A stretch of 64,000 nt of DNA from Chloroflexota bacterium (GTDB taxonomy: Bacteria; Chloroflexota; Dehalococcoidia; Lucifugimonadales; JACPQL01). Of the stretch, positions 1-8,130 are shown piece by piece. The position numbers were made by a program, and so were the translations under genes. The notes beneath the pieces were generated by a model. It saw only the letters and a list, made by a program, of their open reading frames with translations, made no database searches and was not told the DNA's origin. Each line of letters starts with the position of its first letter. The first letter of the stretch is position 1. Location: positions 1-64,000 of the forward strand of contig JACPQL010000007.1 in NCBI GenBank assembly GCA_016190445.1, in the 5' to 3' direction.

Positions 1-9
1 AGCCCGACA

Positions 10-48
10 GGGCCGCTTACACGGTCCTTCAGCCGAAGGACATGGCCC
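10..48. repeat. Hairpin repeat, copy 1
   Basis: A GTCCTTC/GAAGGAC hairpin (24-30 and 35-41) lies between GGGCCGC and GGCCC flanks. The same arrangement, with small changes, recurs at 3304-3343, so this is one of two copies of an interspersed palindromic repeat in the window. No coding function is seen. Confidence 0.6.
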
Positions 49-135
49 CTGAGAGCGCCTCGAGGCACTTCTTAGCTCCATGTCCGACCACCGCACGACC
101 ATCACCCGGTCACAACCAGCCATTCTTCATCATCC

Positions 136-167
136 TGCTAGAGGTTCGAATCCCGTTTGGTCCACCA
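136..167 (+). other. tRNA 3'-end-like fragment (possible integration scar)
   Basis: The stretch contains a T-loop consensus (GGTTCGAATCC) followed at the right distance by TGGTCCACCA, like a T-arm, acceptor strand and CCA tail. No matching 5' acceptor strand (GGACCAA) or anticodon arm is found upstream, and the T-stem has mismatches, so it is not a whole tRNA. Such fragments are often left where mobile DNA integrates into tRNA genes; here it borders the low-GC SIR2/GIY-YIG patch. The integration reading is inference. Confidence 0.35.
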
Positions 168-199
168 ATGCAGATTCAAACTTGCAGTACACGGCGCCT

Positions 200-1333
200 T
201 CATCCGCGAGGTATCGACTTTCTAACCCATTCGGCTGCTCCATTGAAATGAAACTGAGTATCAGGAATGTCGCCGAAGCTTTGGCGGTAGGTGGCAACGA
301 TACGCTCACGGATTGCGGTGTCTTCGGCCAGTGAGACAACGGTAATGTTTGTTGGAGGCAAGTCTTCAAGGGCCTCTTCGAATAACGTGCGCGCCGCAAT
401 ATCCGTTATGGGAAAGGAATAACCAACGAAGATAACCTGCTGGGCAGCACGCAAGACTTCGAATGCCCTATGCCAGACTAACCCTAGGACGGGCTGCTCA
501 GCTACGGCGGACTTCAGCAAAACGGGGGGAACCCAAAGGGGCTCAGGATGGAGATGGAGCCCAATGTCCGCCTGGCTAGGTGTGGGCGCTCCTGATCCGG
601 GTTCCGCTTCCTGAGATAGCCAGTGCTCAAAGTGCATAATCGAATCTAATGGCGCTATCGTAGCGGTACCCCTTCGCACCCTCCAGTTGATAGACCCGTG
701 AAGCTTGAGGAGATGCATCGCAGTCTGGTCCATGAATACAAGTCGCTCCTCGACCGTAAGGGAAGCTGGCCGACAGAAAAACCCATATCCTCCATCTGGA
801 TGCCAATAGGGAATCAAGGGGTCCCCGACTGTCAGAAGCCTGCGTACATCCCATAAACACCTGTCCAGCACGTCGTCATAGTTGAACGTCACGACGTGTG
901 AACAGGTATTGACTAAGTGTGTTGCGAAACGTATGAGGAGGCGCTTGAGTCGAGCTGGGACTACTACTTGCGATAGCCTTGCCTTGAACACTCTGCGTAG
1001 TTCAGATGCTAGCGCCGCGATCTCGGCCTCGGAGCCTTCATAGGCATCGTAGGGCATGCCACCCTCTAGGCGAGTCATTAGGCGCTCAATGTCTACCTTG
1101 TCTGGTGGCGGTCTGTTGAATTCGAGCTCCAACAGGCGGCTCGCATATGGGAAGACACGAAATCTACGTTGAAGCTTAGCGATGCCAAAGTCGTCTACCA
1201 GGAGGGGTGAACGTGGGGCAAACGCGCGAGTAAACCCGGCGCCCAGCACGAAGACGGTAGCTAGCTGGTCAACCAAGTCTACGAGACCGTCTCGCAGAAG
1301 CTTTTGAACGACGTCCTTCTTGCGAGTGTGCAT
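200..1333 (-). CDS. SIR2-like NADase-fold protein
   Basis: A 377-residue protein of the SIR2-like (SIR2_2) group. Visible motifs are the nucleotide-binding GAGFT at residues 31-35, FNYDD at 150-154, LHGS with the presumed catalytic His212, and VGYSFP at 303-308. In this family many standalone proteins degrade NAD+ in antiphage systems such as Thoeris ThsA, DSR and SIR2-HerA; the substrate here is not proven. No transmembrane segment or extra sensor domain is obvious. The ATG overlaps the upstream GIY-YIG gene by 65 bases, so a later start is possible, but the GAGFT motif lies only 30 residues in. Base composition is lower in GC than the neighbours (31 of 60 in 421-480 against 41 of 60 in 2461-2520), consistent with transfer. 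Family confident, role inferred. Confidence 0.8.
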   Translation of the reverse strand: MHTRKKDVVQKLLRDGLVDLVDQLATVFVLGAGFTRAFAPRSPLLVDDFGIAKLQRRFRVFPYASRLLELEFNRPPPDKVDIERLMTRLEGGMPYDAYEGSEAEIAALASELRRVFKARLSQVVVPARLKRLLIRFATHLVNTCSHVVTFNYDDVLDRCLWDVRRLLTVGDPLIPYWHPDGGYGFFCRPASLTVEERLVFMDQTAMHLLKLHGSINWRVRRGTATIAPLDSIMHFEHWLSQEAEPGSGAPTPSQADIGLHLHPEPLWVPPVLLKSAVAEQPVLGLVWHRAFEVLRAAQQVIFVGYSFPITDIAARTLFEEALEDLPPTNITVVSLAEDTAIRERIVATYRQSFGDIPDTQFHFNGAAEWVRKSIPRG

Positions 1334-1580
1334 CAGCGGATAAGTGGCAATGGATTTTCACTGACGCAGCGGGTGATGAACCGAGCTCCTTGACCGTACG
1401 GGCTTCCCAGGCAATGGCCTGTTCTCGCGTCGTCGCAGAGCCAACCTTGCTGACTGTAGCGGCAGGCCAACGACGGCGATGCTCGGCAGTTCGACGGTCT
1501 AGGTCGTTGGTGATACCTACATACACCGTTCGCGGTCCTGACTTGACGATGTACCGGTAGGTGTCTTTCCTAGTGGTCAT
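1269..1580 (-). CDS. GIY-YIG domain endonuclease-like protein
   Basis: A 103-residue protein with the small GIY-YIG nuclease fold. It shows YRY near residue 8, YVGITNDLDRR at 20-30 (the YIG half and conserved Arg), EH at 33-34, and the metal-binding Glu in WEA at 59. I chose the ATG at 1580 because the motif begins straight after it; an upstream ATG would add 27 unrelated residues. The last 20 or so residues are basic and overlap the start of the SIR2-like gene, implying translational coupling. Such minimal proteins (UPF0213/URI-like) act in DNA repair, as stray homing nucleases, or inside mobile elements. Coupling to a SIR2-like protein is unusual and suggests a defence or mobile context. 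Confidence 0.7.
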   Translation of the reverse strand: MTTRKDTYRYIVKSGPRTVYVGITNDLDRRTAEHRRRWPAATVSKVGSATTREQAIAWEARTVKELGSSPAASVKIHCHLSADAHSQEGRRSKASARRSRRLG

Positions 1581-1776
1581 GTGTCGGTCTCCACTGGTGA
1601 GTGTACCATAATACGGTCTTGTTCGGCAACGACCAGCTTGTCGCTGGGGCTTTGTGCCCAAGGATCCACTGCAGAAACAGTGCGGACAGGATGTAGGCCC
1701 TACTGTCTCCTTGCTCAGTATTCAGTCTTGGTCTCGCCACAGGCCTGACGGGGCAACTAGTCGGGCTAGGTTGAAG

Positions 1777-1836
1777 GCTGCCTCAGCTTGGGCACTAGGT
1801 CGGGCCTCAAGAAGTTCGGGTGCTGTCCACAGAGCC
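1777..1836. repeat. 60-bp dispersed repeat, copy A
   Basis: By eye this aligns without gaps to 20803-20862, with about three quarters of positions identical, including TGCCTCAGC, AAGTTCG and CACAG blocks. Both copies lie just outside genes. The rest of the 1581-2051 gap holds a minus-strand T-loop-like motif (about 1849-1860) and a short CACCATGAGCGG-containing stretch near 1960; no further gene is seen. Confidence 0.55.
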
Positions 1837-2051
1837 TCACCATAGGGGATTCGAACCCTGCTTGGTTTGCTCCGTAGGTATAGCCCCACTCGACCCCCTC
1901 AACATCGCCAATCCCTCCTGCTGCCCCACAGGTATTGTCGGCCCCATAGTTCGACAGGCTCACCATGAGCGGGGCAAGCATTCAGTGCAGCGCCAGCTAA
2001 GGTGGGGGCCGAATCCTGACTATTTCCTGGACGCTGGAGCGCCCAGGATGC

Positions 2052-3242
2052 CTACTTTGACGCCGGGTCTGGCTCCCAGCCCCAGGGCCTTGGCCCCCAC
2101 TGGGCGGTGAACACCTGGCCCCGCTTCACCGCCAGCACGGGCACCACCGCCTTCTGCACCCGCAGCTTCCCACCCACCACGTCCACCACCTCCCAGTCGC
2201 CATCCCTTATCTCCAGCACCGAGATGTCGGCCTGGCGACCTGTTCCCAGGGTGCCCAGCCTGTTCTCCTCGCCCAGGGCCTTGGCCGGGTTGAGGGTGCA
2301 CATGGTCACCACGTCGTCCAGGGTGAACCCCAGGCCCAGGAAGCGGGTCATCATCTCCGTCATGCTGTGGACAGTCCGCTGGCGCCCGGGGACCGTCAGG
2401 TCAGTGCTGATGCAGTGGGGGAGAAGCCCCTGGTCCAGAATACGCTTGCCGATGTCGAAGGCGAAGTTCATGCGCCCATGGGCCGTATCCAGCCACACGC
2501 CCCGGTCCTTGGCCTCCCTGGCCTCGGGCACCAGCTTGCCGTTGGCGTCCAGGACGCCCCCCGGGTTGGCGGTGAAGAAGTGGGTGAGGATGTCCCCCGG
2601 CTCCAGAATGGGGAGCAGCTCTCGGATGATGTCGGCGGGGTACCGCTTCTCCGTGTCGCCGATGTGCACCATCAGCTTGATGCCGCTCTCCTTGGCGGCC
2701 CGCTTGGCCAGCCGGGGCATCTCTATGCCCATTATCTCCAAGGCGGGGCTCACCATGCGCGCCTTGATGCCCCTCACATAGGGGCGGTACCGCTCCACCG
2801 CCTGGAGGGTGGCATCCAGGTTCACGTCGCCCGGCCCCTGGATGTCCGGCGTGCGGGCCAGCCCGGTGCGGGCGATGTGCATGAAGCAGATGATCTCCGT
2901 TTGCGACTGCGGGATGATGAAGCGAGGAAAACCGCCGAAGGTGTCGCACCCGGCGCTTCCGGCGTCCACCACCGTGGTGACGCCAGCGTACACGCCAGCC
3001 ACGTCCGGGTTCACCCCGTTGTTGGTGACCGCCTCGTAGATGTGGGCATGGATGTCTATGAGGCCAGGGGTGACTATCTTTCCCCGCACATTCACTACCT
3101 GGGCGGCCTCCTCGGCGGGGATGTTCTGGGCGGTGCGGGCGATCTTGCCGCCCTGCACGGCCACGTCCCTGGGTGTGTTAAGTTTCTGGGACGGGTCCAC
3201 AACGGTGCCACCCTTGAGAAGCAGGTCGTACTTTGCGGGCAT
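2052..3242 (-). CDS. Amidohydrolase/deacetylase family metallohydrolase
   Basis: A 396-residue cyclic amidohydrolase of the dihydroorotase-like superfamily, closest in look to the EF_0837/AHA_3915 deacetylase group. The metal centre is visible: HAH at 65/67, Lys160 (GIKARMV) that would be carbamylated, His193, His221, and Asp281 (ISTDLT). It should hydrolyse a cyclic or N-acyl amide; the substrate is not evident. A strong GGAGG lies 9 bases before the ATG at 3242. It stands apart from the MFS genes on the other strand. Full length, nothing missing. True pyrimidine dihydroorotase is unlikely because no pyr genes are nearby. Confidence 0.85.
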   Translation of the reverse strand: MPAKYDLLLKGGTVVDPSQKLNTPRDVAVQGGKIARTAQNIPAEEAAQVVNVRGKIVTPGLIDIHAHIYEAVTNNGVNPDVAGVYAGVTTVVDAGSAGCDTFGGFPRFIIPQSQTEIICFMHIARTGLARTPDIQGPGDVNLDATLQAVERYRPYVRGIKARMVSPALEIMGIEMPRLAKRAAKESGIKLMVHIGDTEKRYPADIIRELLPILEPGDILTHFFTANPGGVLDANGKLVPEAREAKDRGVWLDTAHGRMNFAFDIGKRILDQGLLPHCISTDLTVPGRQRTVHSMTEMMTRFLGLGFTLDDVVTMCTLNPAKALGEENRLGTLGTGRQADISVLEIRDGDWEVVDVVGGKLRVQKAVVPVLAVKRGQVFTAQWGPRPWGWEPDPASK

Positions 3243-3303
3243 GGCAGTTCACCTCCAGCAGCGTTGAGCCCCGGGGTACCTATGTAACGGACTTCCGCGC
3301 CAC

Positions 3304-3343
3304 GGGCCGCCTCCGTGCAGTCCTTTGGCTGAAGGACGCAGCC
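3304..3343. repeat. Hairpin repeat, copy 2
   Basis: GTCCTTT/GAAGGAC hairpin at 3320-3337 inside GGGCCGC...GCAGCCC flanks, matching the copy at 10-48. It lies in the 289-base gap between the amidohydrolase start and the MFS promoter. Confidence 0.6.
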
Positions 3344-3419
3344 CATTTGGCCGGGCCGCTCGATTGTATGAGGGGCGACCGGCGGCGTCAAGGACGCCAG
3401 CGCCTGGCGAAAACGGCGA

Positions 3420-3476
3420 TTGACCCTGTAGGGCATCCCGACATGTCGGGACCAACCTGCCTTACGGGGGTCAACC
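3420..3476. repeat. Long imperfect palindrome with TCCCGACATGTCGGGA core
   Basis: Outer arms TTGACCC...GTAGGGCA and TGCCTTAC...GGGTCAA flank a 16-base perfect palindrome, TCCCGACATGTCGGGA. The TCCCGA/TCGGGA core recurs at 33462-33479 and in the element at 39774-39926, suggesting one repeat family. Confidence 0.5.
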
Positions 3477-3493
3477 GCTATTCTTGGGGTGCC

Positions 3494-3522
3494 TTGACCC
3501 GTGTCTGGGGCCAGTGTAGCAT
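3494..3522 (+). promoter_or_regulatory. Putative sigma70 promoter for MFS gene
   Basis: TTGACC, 17 bases, TAGCAT. It ends 10 bases before the TTG at 3532, so the message would be nearly leaderless. Confidence 0.4.
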
Positions 3523-3531
3523 GGCCGCACT

Positions 3532-4812
3532 TTGAAGAGAAAACCGCCCACCGACCCACCCGGCACCCACCCGGCGCCGACCGAGACTCGCTTGTCAGGT
3601 CTCCAGATCGCGCTGCGGCCCCTGGAATCCCTTCGCACCGGCCGCTTCCGCATCTACTTTCTGAGCATGGGGCTGGTGTTCGCAGGGATGCAGATGAACC
3701 AGATGGCCCGCCTCTGGTTCGTGTACGAGCTGACGAAATCCCCCCTTCTCCTGGGCATCACCGCCGCGGGGGATGCAATCCCCATGCTGACCCTCTCCCT
3801 CTTCGGCGGTGCCCTTGCTGACCGCCTCCCCAAGCGGAACATCATCCTGGTGGGCCAGATATGTTTGGCTATTATGGCCCTGGCCATCGCCGTGGACGTC
3901 AAATTGGGGGCAATAGCCTGGTGGCACCTGGCCTTGGCCGCCGCCTTTCAGGGGGCGGTGATGTCCTTCATCATGCCGTCGCGCCAGGCTCTTATTTCGG
4001 AGCTGGTGGACCGTCCTCAACTGCTGAACGCCGTGTCCCTGAGCACGGCAGAGATGAACCTGAACCGCATCCTTGCACCCGCGCTGGCGGGCTTCCTGAT
4101 CGCCGGCATTGGCATCGTCGCCGTGTTCTTGGTGATGGCCGGCATGTACGCGACCTCTTTTCTGGTGATGCTGCTTCTGCCCGCCACTAGGCCCGTCAGG
4201 AGTGAGCGGCGCACTGTGCTGCGGGACATGGGGGACACCTTTGGATACATCCGGCACCGCCCGGTGCTCTTCCAGTTGCTGATGGCAGCCCTGGTCGCCT
4301 CCCTCTTCGGTATGCCCTTGCAGCGGCTGCTGCCCGTCTTCTCCGAAGACGTGCTGAAGGTGGGCCCCTCCGGGCTGGGCCTGCTCCTCAGCCTCATGGG
4401 CCTGGGGGCCCTCATCGGCTCGGTGCTCACCGCCTCCCTGGGCGACTATCAGAAGAAGGGCCTCCTGTTTCTCATCCTGACCCTCGTCTTTGGCGCTTTC
4501 ATCGTCGCCTTCTCCTTCTCACCTATCTACCTCCTCTCCCTGGCCCTCATGCTTCCCGTGGGAGTCGGCAGCTCGGGGCGCAGCACGGTGAACGTAACGC
4601 TGCTTCAGGCCTACGTGGATGACTCCTTCCGCGGCAGGGTCATGTCCCTGTACATGATGGAGCACGGGCTCCAGCCCCTGGGCCTGCTGCCCATTGCGGC
4701 CGCCGCCGAGGTCATAGGCGCACCCATCGCCGTGGGGATCAGCGGCGCCATCGTGGCCCTCTATAGCCTGTGGGCACTGGTATTCCAGCCTTCGCTGCGG
4801 AAGCTGGCCTGA
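3532..4812 (+). CDS. MFS transporter (MFS_3/EntS-like exporter)
   Basis: About 426 residues with 12 hydrophobic segments and the MFS loop motif GGALADRLPKR between helices 2 and 3. The layout resembles the EntS/MFS_3 group of drug and siderophore exporters. The only in-frame start upstream of the first helix is TTG at 3532 (or an internal TTG about 20 codons later); no good ribosome site is seen, so the exact start is uncertain. A hairpin repeat begins 15 bases after the stop. Two relatives lie at 36081 and 53643 in this window. Substrate unknown. Confidence 0.85.
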   Translation: MKRKPPTDPPGTHPAPTETRLSGLQIALRPLESLRTGRFRIYFLSMGLVFAGMQMNQMARLWFVYELTKSPLLLGITAAGDAIPMLTLSLFGGALADRLPKRNIILVGQICLAIMALAIAVDVKLGAIAWWHLALAAAFQGAVMSFIMPSRQALISELVDRPQLLNAVSLSTAEMNLNRILAPALAGFLIAGIGIVAVFLVMAGMYATSFLVMLLLPATRPVRSERRTVLRDMGDTFGYIRHRPVLFQLLMAALVASLFGMPLQRLLPVFSEDVLKVGPSGLGLLLSLMGLGALIGSVLTASLGDYQKKGLLFLILTLVFGAFIVAFSFSPIYLLSLALMLPVGVGSSGRSTVNVTLLQAYVDDSFRGRVMSLYMMEHGLQPLGLLPIAAAAEVIGAPIAVGISGAIVALYSLWALVFQPSLRKLA

Positions 4813-4827
4813 CCCGAGCGCTACAGG

Positions 4828-4919
4828 CCGTTGCAAAACTTCGTTTTGCAACGGGGTCCCCTGCTCCCCCCAGGGGGTGGGGAGATCTGTTGCAAAAGTT
4901 CCCAGGACTTTTGCAACAG
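4828..4919. repeat. Composite three-hairpin repeat, copy 1
   Basis: Three stems in a row: a 12-bp stem with loop TTC (4828-4854), CTCCCC/GGGGAG (4864-4884), and a 13-bp stem (4887-4919). The outer ones carry GTTGCAAAAC and TTGCAAAAGT arms. The same element lies inverted at 12122-12215, and one hairpin alone at 16604-16636. It starts 15 bases after an MFS stop codon and may act in transcript ending or stability. Confidence 0.8.
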
Positions 4920-5041
4920 TTTCTAGCGGCGGGGCTTCCAACAGCGCCGCCCCCGGCGTATGCTGGGCGCCATCTCATCTCCGGATGCCGCACATGGGCA
5001 CCACCCCCTCTGGTGAGCAAGGTGCGCCGCAGGAGGCGGGC

Positions 5042-6310
5042 GTGAGCTCTTCCCAACGCCGCGCCTCGCGACGCCGCATCTTCTACGGGTGGTACATCGT
5101 TGCCGCGGGCATGGTGAGCCACCTCTGGATAAGCATCGCCTGGATCTACGGCAAGCAGGTCTTCTTCACCCCTATTGTGCAGACCTTCGGCTGGAGCCGT
5201 GCCGTGGTCTCCGGGGCCTTCTCCCTGGAGAGGCTGGAGAGCAGCATAACCACCCCTTTGGAGGGGTTTGCGGTGGACAGGTTCGGGCCCAGGAAGCTGA
5301 TCCTGGTGGGTGGCCTCCTGGCCGGCCTCGGGCTGGTGTCCCTTGGCTTCCTTCAGGACGTCTGGATGTTCTATGCCTCGGTGCTCGTCATCTCGGTGGG
5401 CACCAGTGCCAGCATGGGGGTGCCCCGCACATGGGCCATAGTCCAGTGGTTCCGCAGGCTGCGAGGGAGGGCCCTGGGCATAGGCGGCAGTGGAGCTGTC
5501 ATCAGCGGTCCGCTACTCATCATAGTGGTGTGGCTGATAGAGGCGGTGGGCTGGCGCCGCGCCTTCGTGGTGCTGGGAATTGTCACGTGGGCCATCTCCA
5601 TACCGGTGGCCCTGGTCTATCGCTCCAGGCCCCAGCAGTACGGCTACCTCCCCGATGGGGACCCTCCCGCCCAGGCCACCACCGCTGCTCCCCAAAGGCC
5701 TGCCGGGGCTGTGGCTGGGGAGAGGGTGTTCACCGTCTCCGACGCGCTACGGACTCCGACCTTCTGGGTCGTCACCCTCGCCTTCGGCGTCCTGGGCATG
5801 GGCATCAGCGCGCTGGGGGTCCACCAGGTCCCCTACCTGGAGAGCATAGGGTTCACCACCACCCAGGCCGTCTCGTCCCTGGGGGTCTACACGCTGCTGA
5901 GCGTATTCGGTCGCCTGGGGGGTGGTTGGGCCATGGACTTCCTGGACAAGCGGCTGGTGCTGGCCGGCCTTCTGGCTTGCGAGGCCCTGGCCTTCCTGGT
6001 CCTGGCCAACATAACCACCTACTGGCAGGTTGTGCCCTTCGCCTTCCTGTACGGGACGGCCTTCGGGGGGAGCATACCCGCCCGCGGGGTGGTCATCAGC
6101 TCCTATTTTGGGACCCGCAGCTTTGGTGGTATCCAGGGGCTCAGCCAGAGCGCGGCGGTCCTGGGCGGCACCCTGGGACCGGTTATCATGGGCTGGGACT
6201 TCGATGTCAACGGGTCCTATACCCGCTCGGTGTATTTTCTCATGGCCGTGGCCGCCCTGGCCGTGCCTTTTTCCCTCCTGGCCAGACCTCCCCGGCCAGG
6301 GGCGCGGTAG
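5042..6310 (+). CDS. MFS transporter (oxalate:formate antiporter/monocarboxylate-like)
   Basis: About 422 residues, 12 predicted helices, opening with RRRIFYGWYIV as is typical for the OFA/monocarboxylate MFS group. I place the start at GTG 5042 because AGGAGG at 5031-5036 precedes it by five bases; longer versions run back into the composite repeat at 4828-4919 and have no ribosome site. It is followed in the same direction by a ThDP enzyme and an FAH-family hydrolase, so a carboxylate or 2-oxo acid substrate is likely. A second OFA-like carrier sits at 17402-18691. Confidence 0.85.
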   Translation: MSSSQRRASRRRIFYGWYIVAAGMVSHLWISIAWIYGKQVFFTPIVQTFGWSRAVVSGAFSLERLESSITTPLEGFAVDRFGPRKLILVGGLLAGLGLVSLGFLQDVWMFYASVLVISVGTSASMGVPRTWAIVQWFRRLRGRALGIGGSGAVISGPLLIIVVWLIEAVGWRRAFVVLGIVTWAISIPVALVYRSRPQQYGYLPDGDPPAQATTAAPQRPAGAVAGERVFTVSDALRTPTFWVVTLAFGVLGMGISALGVHQVPYLESIGFTTTQAVSSLGVYTLLSVFGRLGGGWAMDFLDKRLVLAGLLACEALAFLVLANITTYWQVVPFAFLYGTAFGGSIPARGVVISSYFGTRSFGGIQGLSQSAAVLGGTLGPVIMGWDFDVNGSYTRSVYFLMAVAALAVPFSLLARPPRPGAR

Positions 6311-6420
6311 GGGGTGGGAGAAGGATAAGGTGCAGGCACACCGCTTGCCGCACGGCCATCCAACGAGTAGAGTACGTCCGTGCAAACTGGCGTGGACAGA
6401 TCACGAGGAAGAGGGAGAGA

Positions 6421-8076
6421 ATGAAAATCGGAGCGGCAAACGGAGTTGCGCGGGTACTGAAGACGGAGGGGGTCCCCTGGGTGTCCACCTTCCCGACCTG
6501 TGGCGTGAATAACGCGTTGGGCCAGGAGGGCGTGCCTATACTGATGATGCGGGAGGAGAGGTACGCGGTGGCGCTGGCCGATGCCTTCTCGCGAGTGACT
6601 GGAGGGAAGCAGATCGGCGTGTGCACTGTGATGGGTGGCAACAACGCCGCCGGCCTCCAGATGGCCTACGGCGCTGTCGCCCAGGCATTTGAGGACTCGT
6701 CCCCTGTGCTCTGCATCACCGATGGCGTGCCGCTGGGCGGTAGCGGCAACAGCCACTACGATATCAGCCTGGGCTTCAAGGCTATCACCAAGTGGATAGG
6801 CCAGATTGACCAGCCCCAGCGAGTGCCCGAGTTCATGCGCCGGGCTTTCACCTATCTGCGCAGCGGGCGGCGTGGGCCGGTCCTCCTCACCTTGCCGCGG
6901 AACATCGGCGAGTACGACGAGAATGAACACCCGTACACGCCGGTCAAGGGCTGGAGATGGGCCCCCGACCCTGATGATGTGAAGGCAGCGGTCAAGGCCC
7001 TGCTGGCCGCAAAGAAGCCGCTACTGTATGCGGGCGAAGGGGTGTTCTACGGCGACGCCTCCGATGAGCTGCTCCAGTTCGTCGAGCTGGCCCAGGTGCC
7101 CGTACTTACCACGCTAAAGGCCAAGAGCGCCTTCCCGGAAAACCACCCCCTGTCGGTGGGCGTGCGGGGTGAACTGGCGACAGACCTGTTGCAGCGGTGT
7201 GACCTGCTCTTCGCCGTTGGCTCCAGCCTCTCACCTGGCCGGTTCAGCCACGGCATTCCCGGTGCTAAGAGCAAGACCATCGTCCAGTGCACGGTGAACG
7301 AGCAAGATGTCAACAAGAGCTACAGGGTTGACCATGCCGTTATCGGCGATGCCAAGCTCACACTGCGTGCCCTGGTCAGCGAGATCTCCTCGCAGACCGG
7401 CGGCGGAGTCAAGAAGAACCAGAAGCTCATCGAGGAGATCAGGGCCGCCAAAGAGCAGTTTTGGGCCAAGTACCGGCCGTTGATGGAGTCCAACGACACG
7501 CCCATGAACCCGTATCGAGTCTATGGCGACCTCATCAAGACCATTGATCCGAACAGCTCCTTCGTGACCCACGACTCGGGGAATACTCGCGATCAGATCA
7601 GCACAGTGTACGAGGCGGTCATTCCGCGCGGCTTCTTGGGCTGGGGCAACGTGTCCACCCTGGGATTCGGCCTGGCGGGGGCAATGGCAGCCAAGTTGGC
7701 ACACCCGGAGTGGCAATGTGTGAATATCACGGGTGACGCGGGTGTGGGCTACATGATTGGCAACTTCGAGTCGCTGGTACGCAACAGGATTGGCGTGACC
7801 ACCATCCACATTAACAATGGGGGCTTCGGTGGCTACGGACCGGGGTTCTGGGGAGGTGGACACGACCCCTACACCTGGGAGGTGTCGGACCACACAGTAG
7901 CGGATATGTCCGCAGCAGCGAAGGCGATAGGGTACCACGCCGAGGACGTACGAAGCCCGTCAGAGATCATACCGGCGCTGAAACGGGCCTTTGACGAGAA
8001 CGCTCGGAACCGGCCGGCTTACCTGGAGTTCAACTGCACCCTATACCCGGTCTACGGCCAATGGGTTGCTGGTTGA
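6421..8076 (+). CDS. Thiamine pyrophosphate-dependent enzyme (acetolactate synthase/decarboxylase family)
   Basis: A 551-residue ThDP enzyme with the three-domain POX layout: an N-terminal Pyr domain with the activating Glu in REER (45/46), a central domain, and a C-terminal PP domain whose cofactor motif runs from GDAG to the NN of HINN, about 27 residues. It should decarboxylate or carboligate a 2-oxo acid; the family also holds acetolactate synthase, oxalyl-CoA decarboxylase and benzoylformate decarboxylase, and I cannot choose. The start at ATG 6421 follows GAGGAAGAGGGAGAG; the open frame extends upstream but only in the wrong frame of the MFS gene. Next to an OFA-like carrier and an FAH hydrolase, it likely acts in carboxylic acid catabolism. 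Confidence 0.85.
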   Translation: MKIGAANGVARVLKTEGVPWVSTFPTCGVNNALGQEGVPILMMREERYAVALADAFSRVTGGKQIGVCTVMGGNNAAGLQMAYGAVAQAFEDSSPVLCITDGVPLGGSGNSHYDISLGFKAITKWIGQIDQPQRVPEFMRRAFTYLRSGRRGPVLLTLPRNIGEYDENEHPYTPVKGWRWAPDPDDVKAAVKALLAAKKPLLYAGEGVFYGDASDELLQFVELAQVPVLTTLKAKSAFPENHPLSVGVRGELATDLLQRCDLLFAVGSSLSPGRFSHGIPGAKSKTIVQCTVNEQDVNKSYRVDHAVIGDAKLTLRALVSEISSQTGGGVKKNQKLIEEIRAAKEQFWAKYRPLMESNDTPMNPYRVYGDLIKTIDPNSSFVTHDSGNTRDQISTVYEAVIPRGFLGWGNVSTLGFGLAGAMAAKLAHPEWQCVNITGDAGVGYMIGNFESLVRNRIGVTTIHINNGGFGGYGPGFWGGGHDPYTWEVSDHTVADMSAAAKAIGYHAEDVRSPSEIIPALKRAFDENARNRPAYLEFNCTLYPVYGQWVAG

Positions 8077-8130
8077 GGATAGGCCGCTCAGGTGTAGAAG
8101 GTCAGCAGAAGCGGCACCAAAGGGGGCAGA

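Noticed and set aside
1836..1910. Possible tRNA on the minus strand near 1850
   Set aside because: Only a T-loop-like motif is present; no acceptor or anticodon stem can be formed.
2107..3287. Long plus-strand frames over the amidohydrolase, and similar frames opposite leuS, rpoB, rpoC and panC
   Set aside because: They are antisense shadows of high-GC genes with no recognisable domains or ribosome sites.
5089..8076. A 995-residue open frame that seems to fuse an MFS shadow to the ThDP enzyme
   Set aside because: The first 444 residues are an out-of-frame reading of the MFS gene with low-complexity Gly/Arg/Pro sequence; the ThDP enzyme starts at ATG 6421 with a ribosome site.
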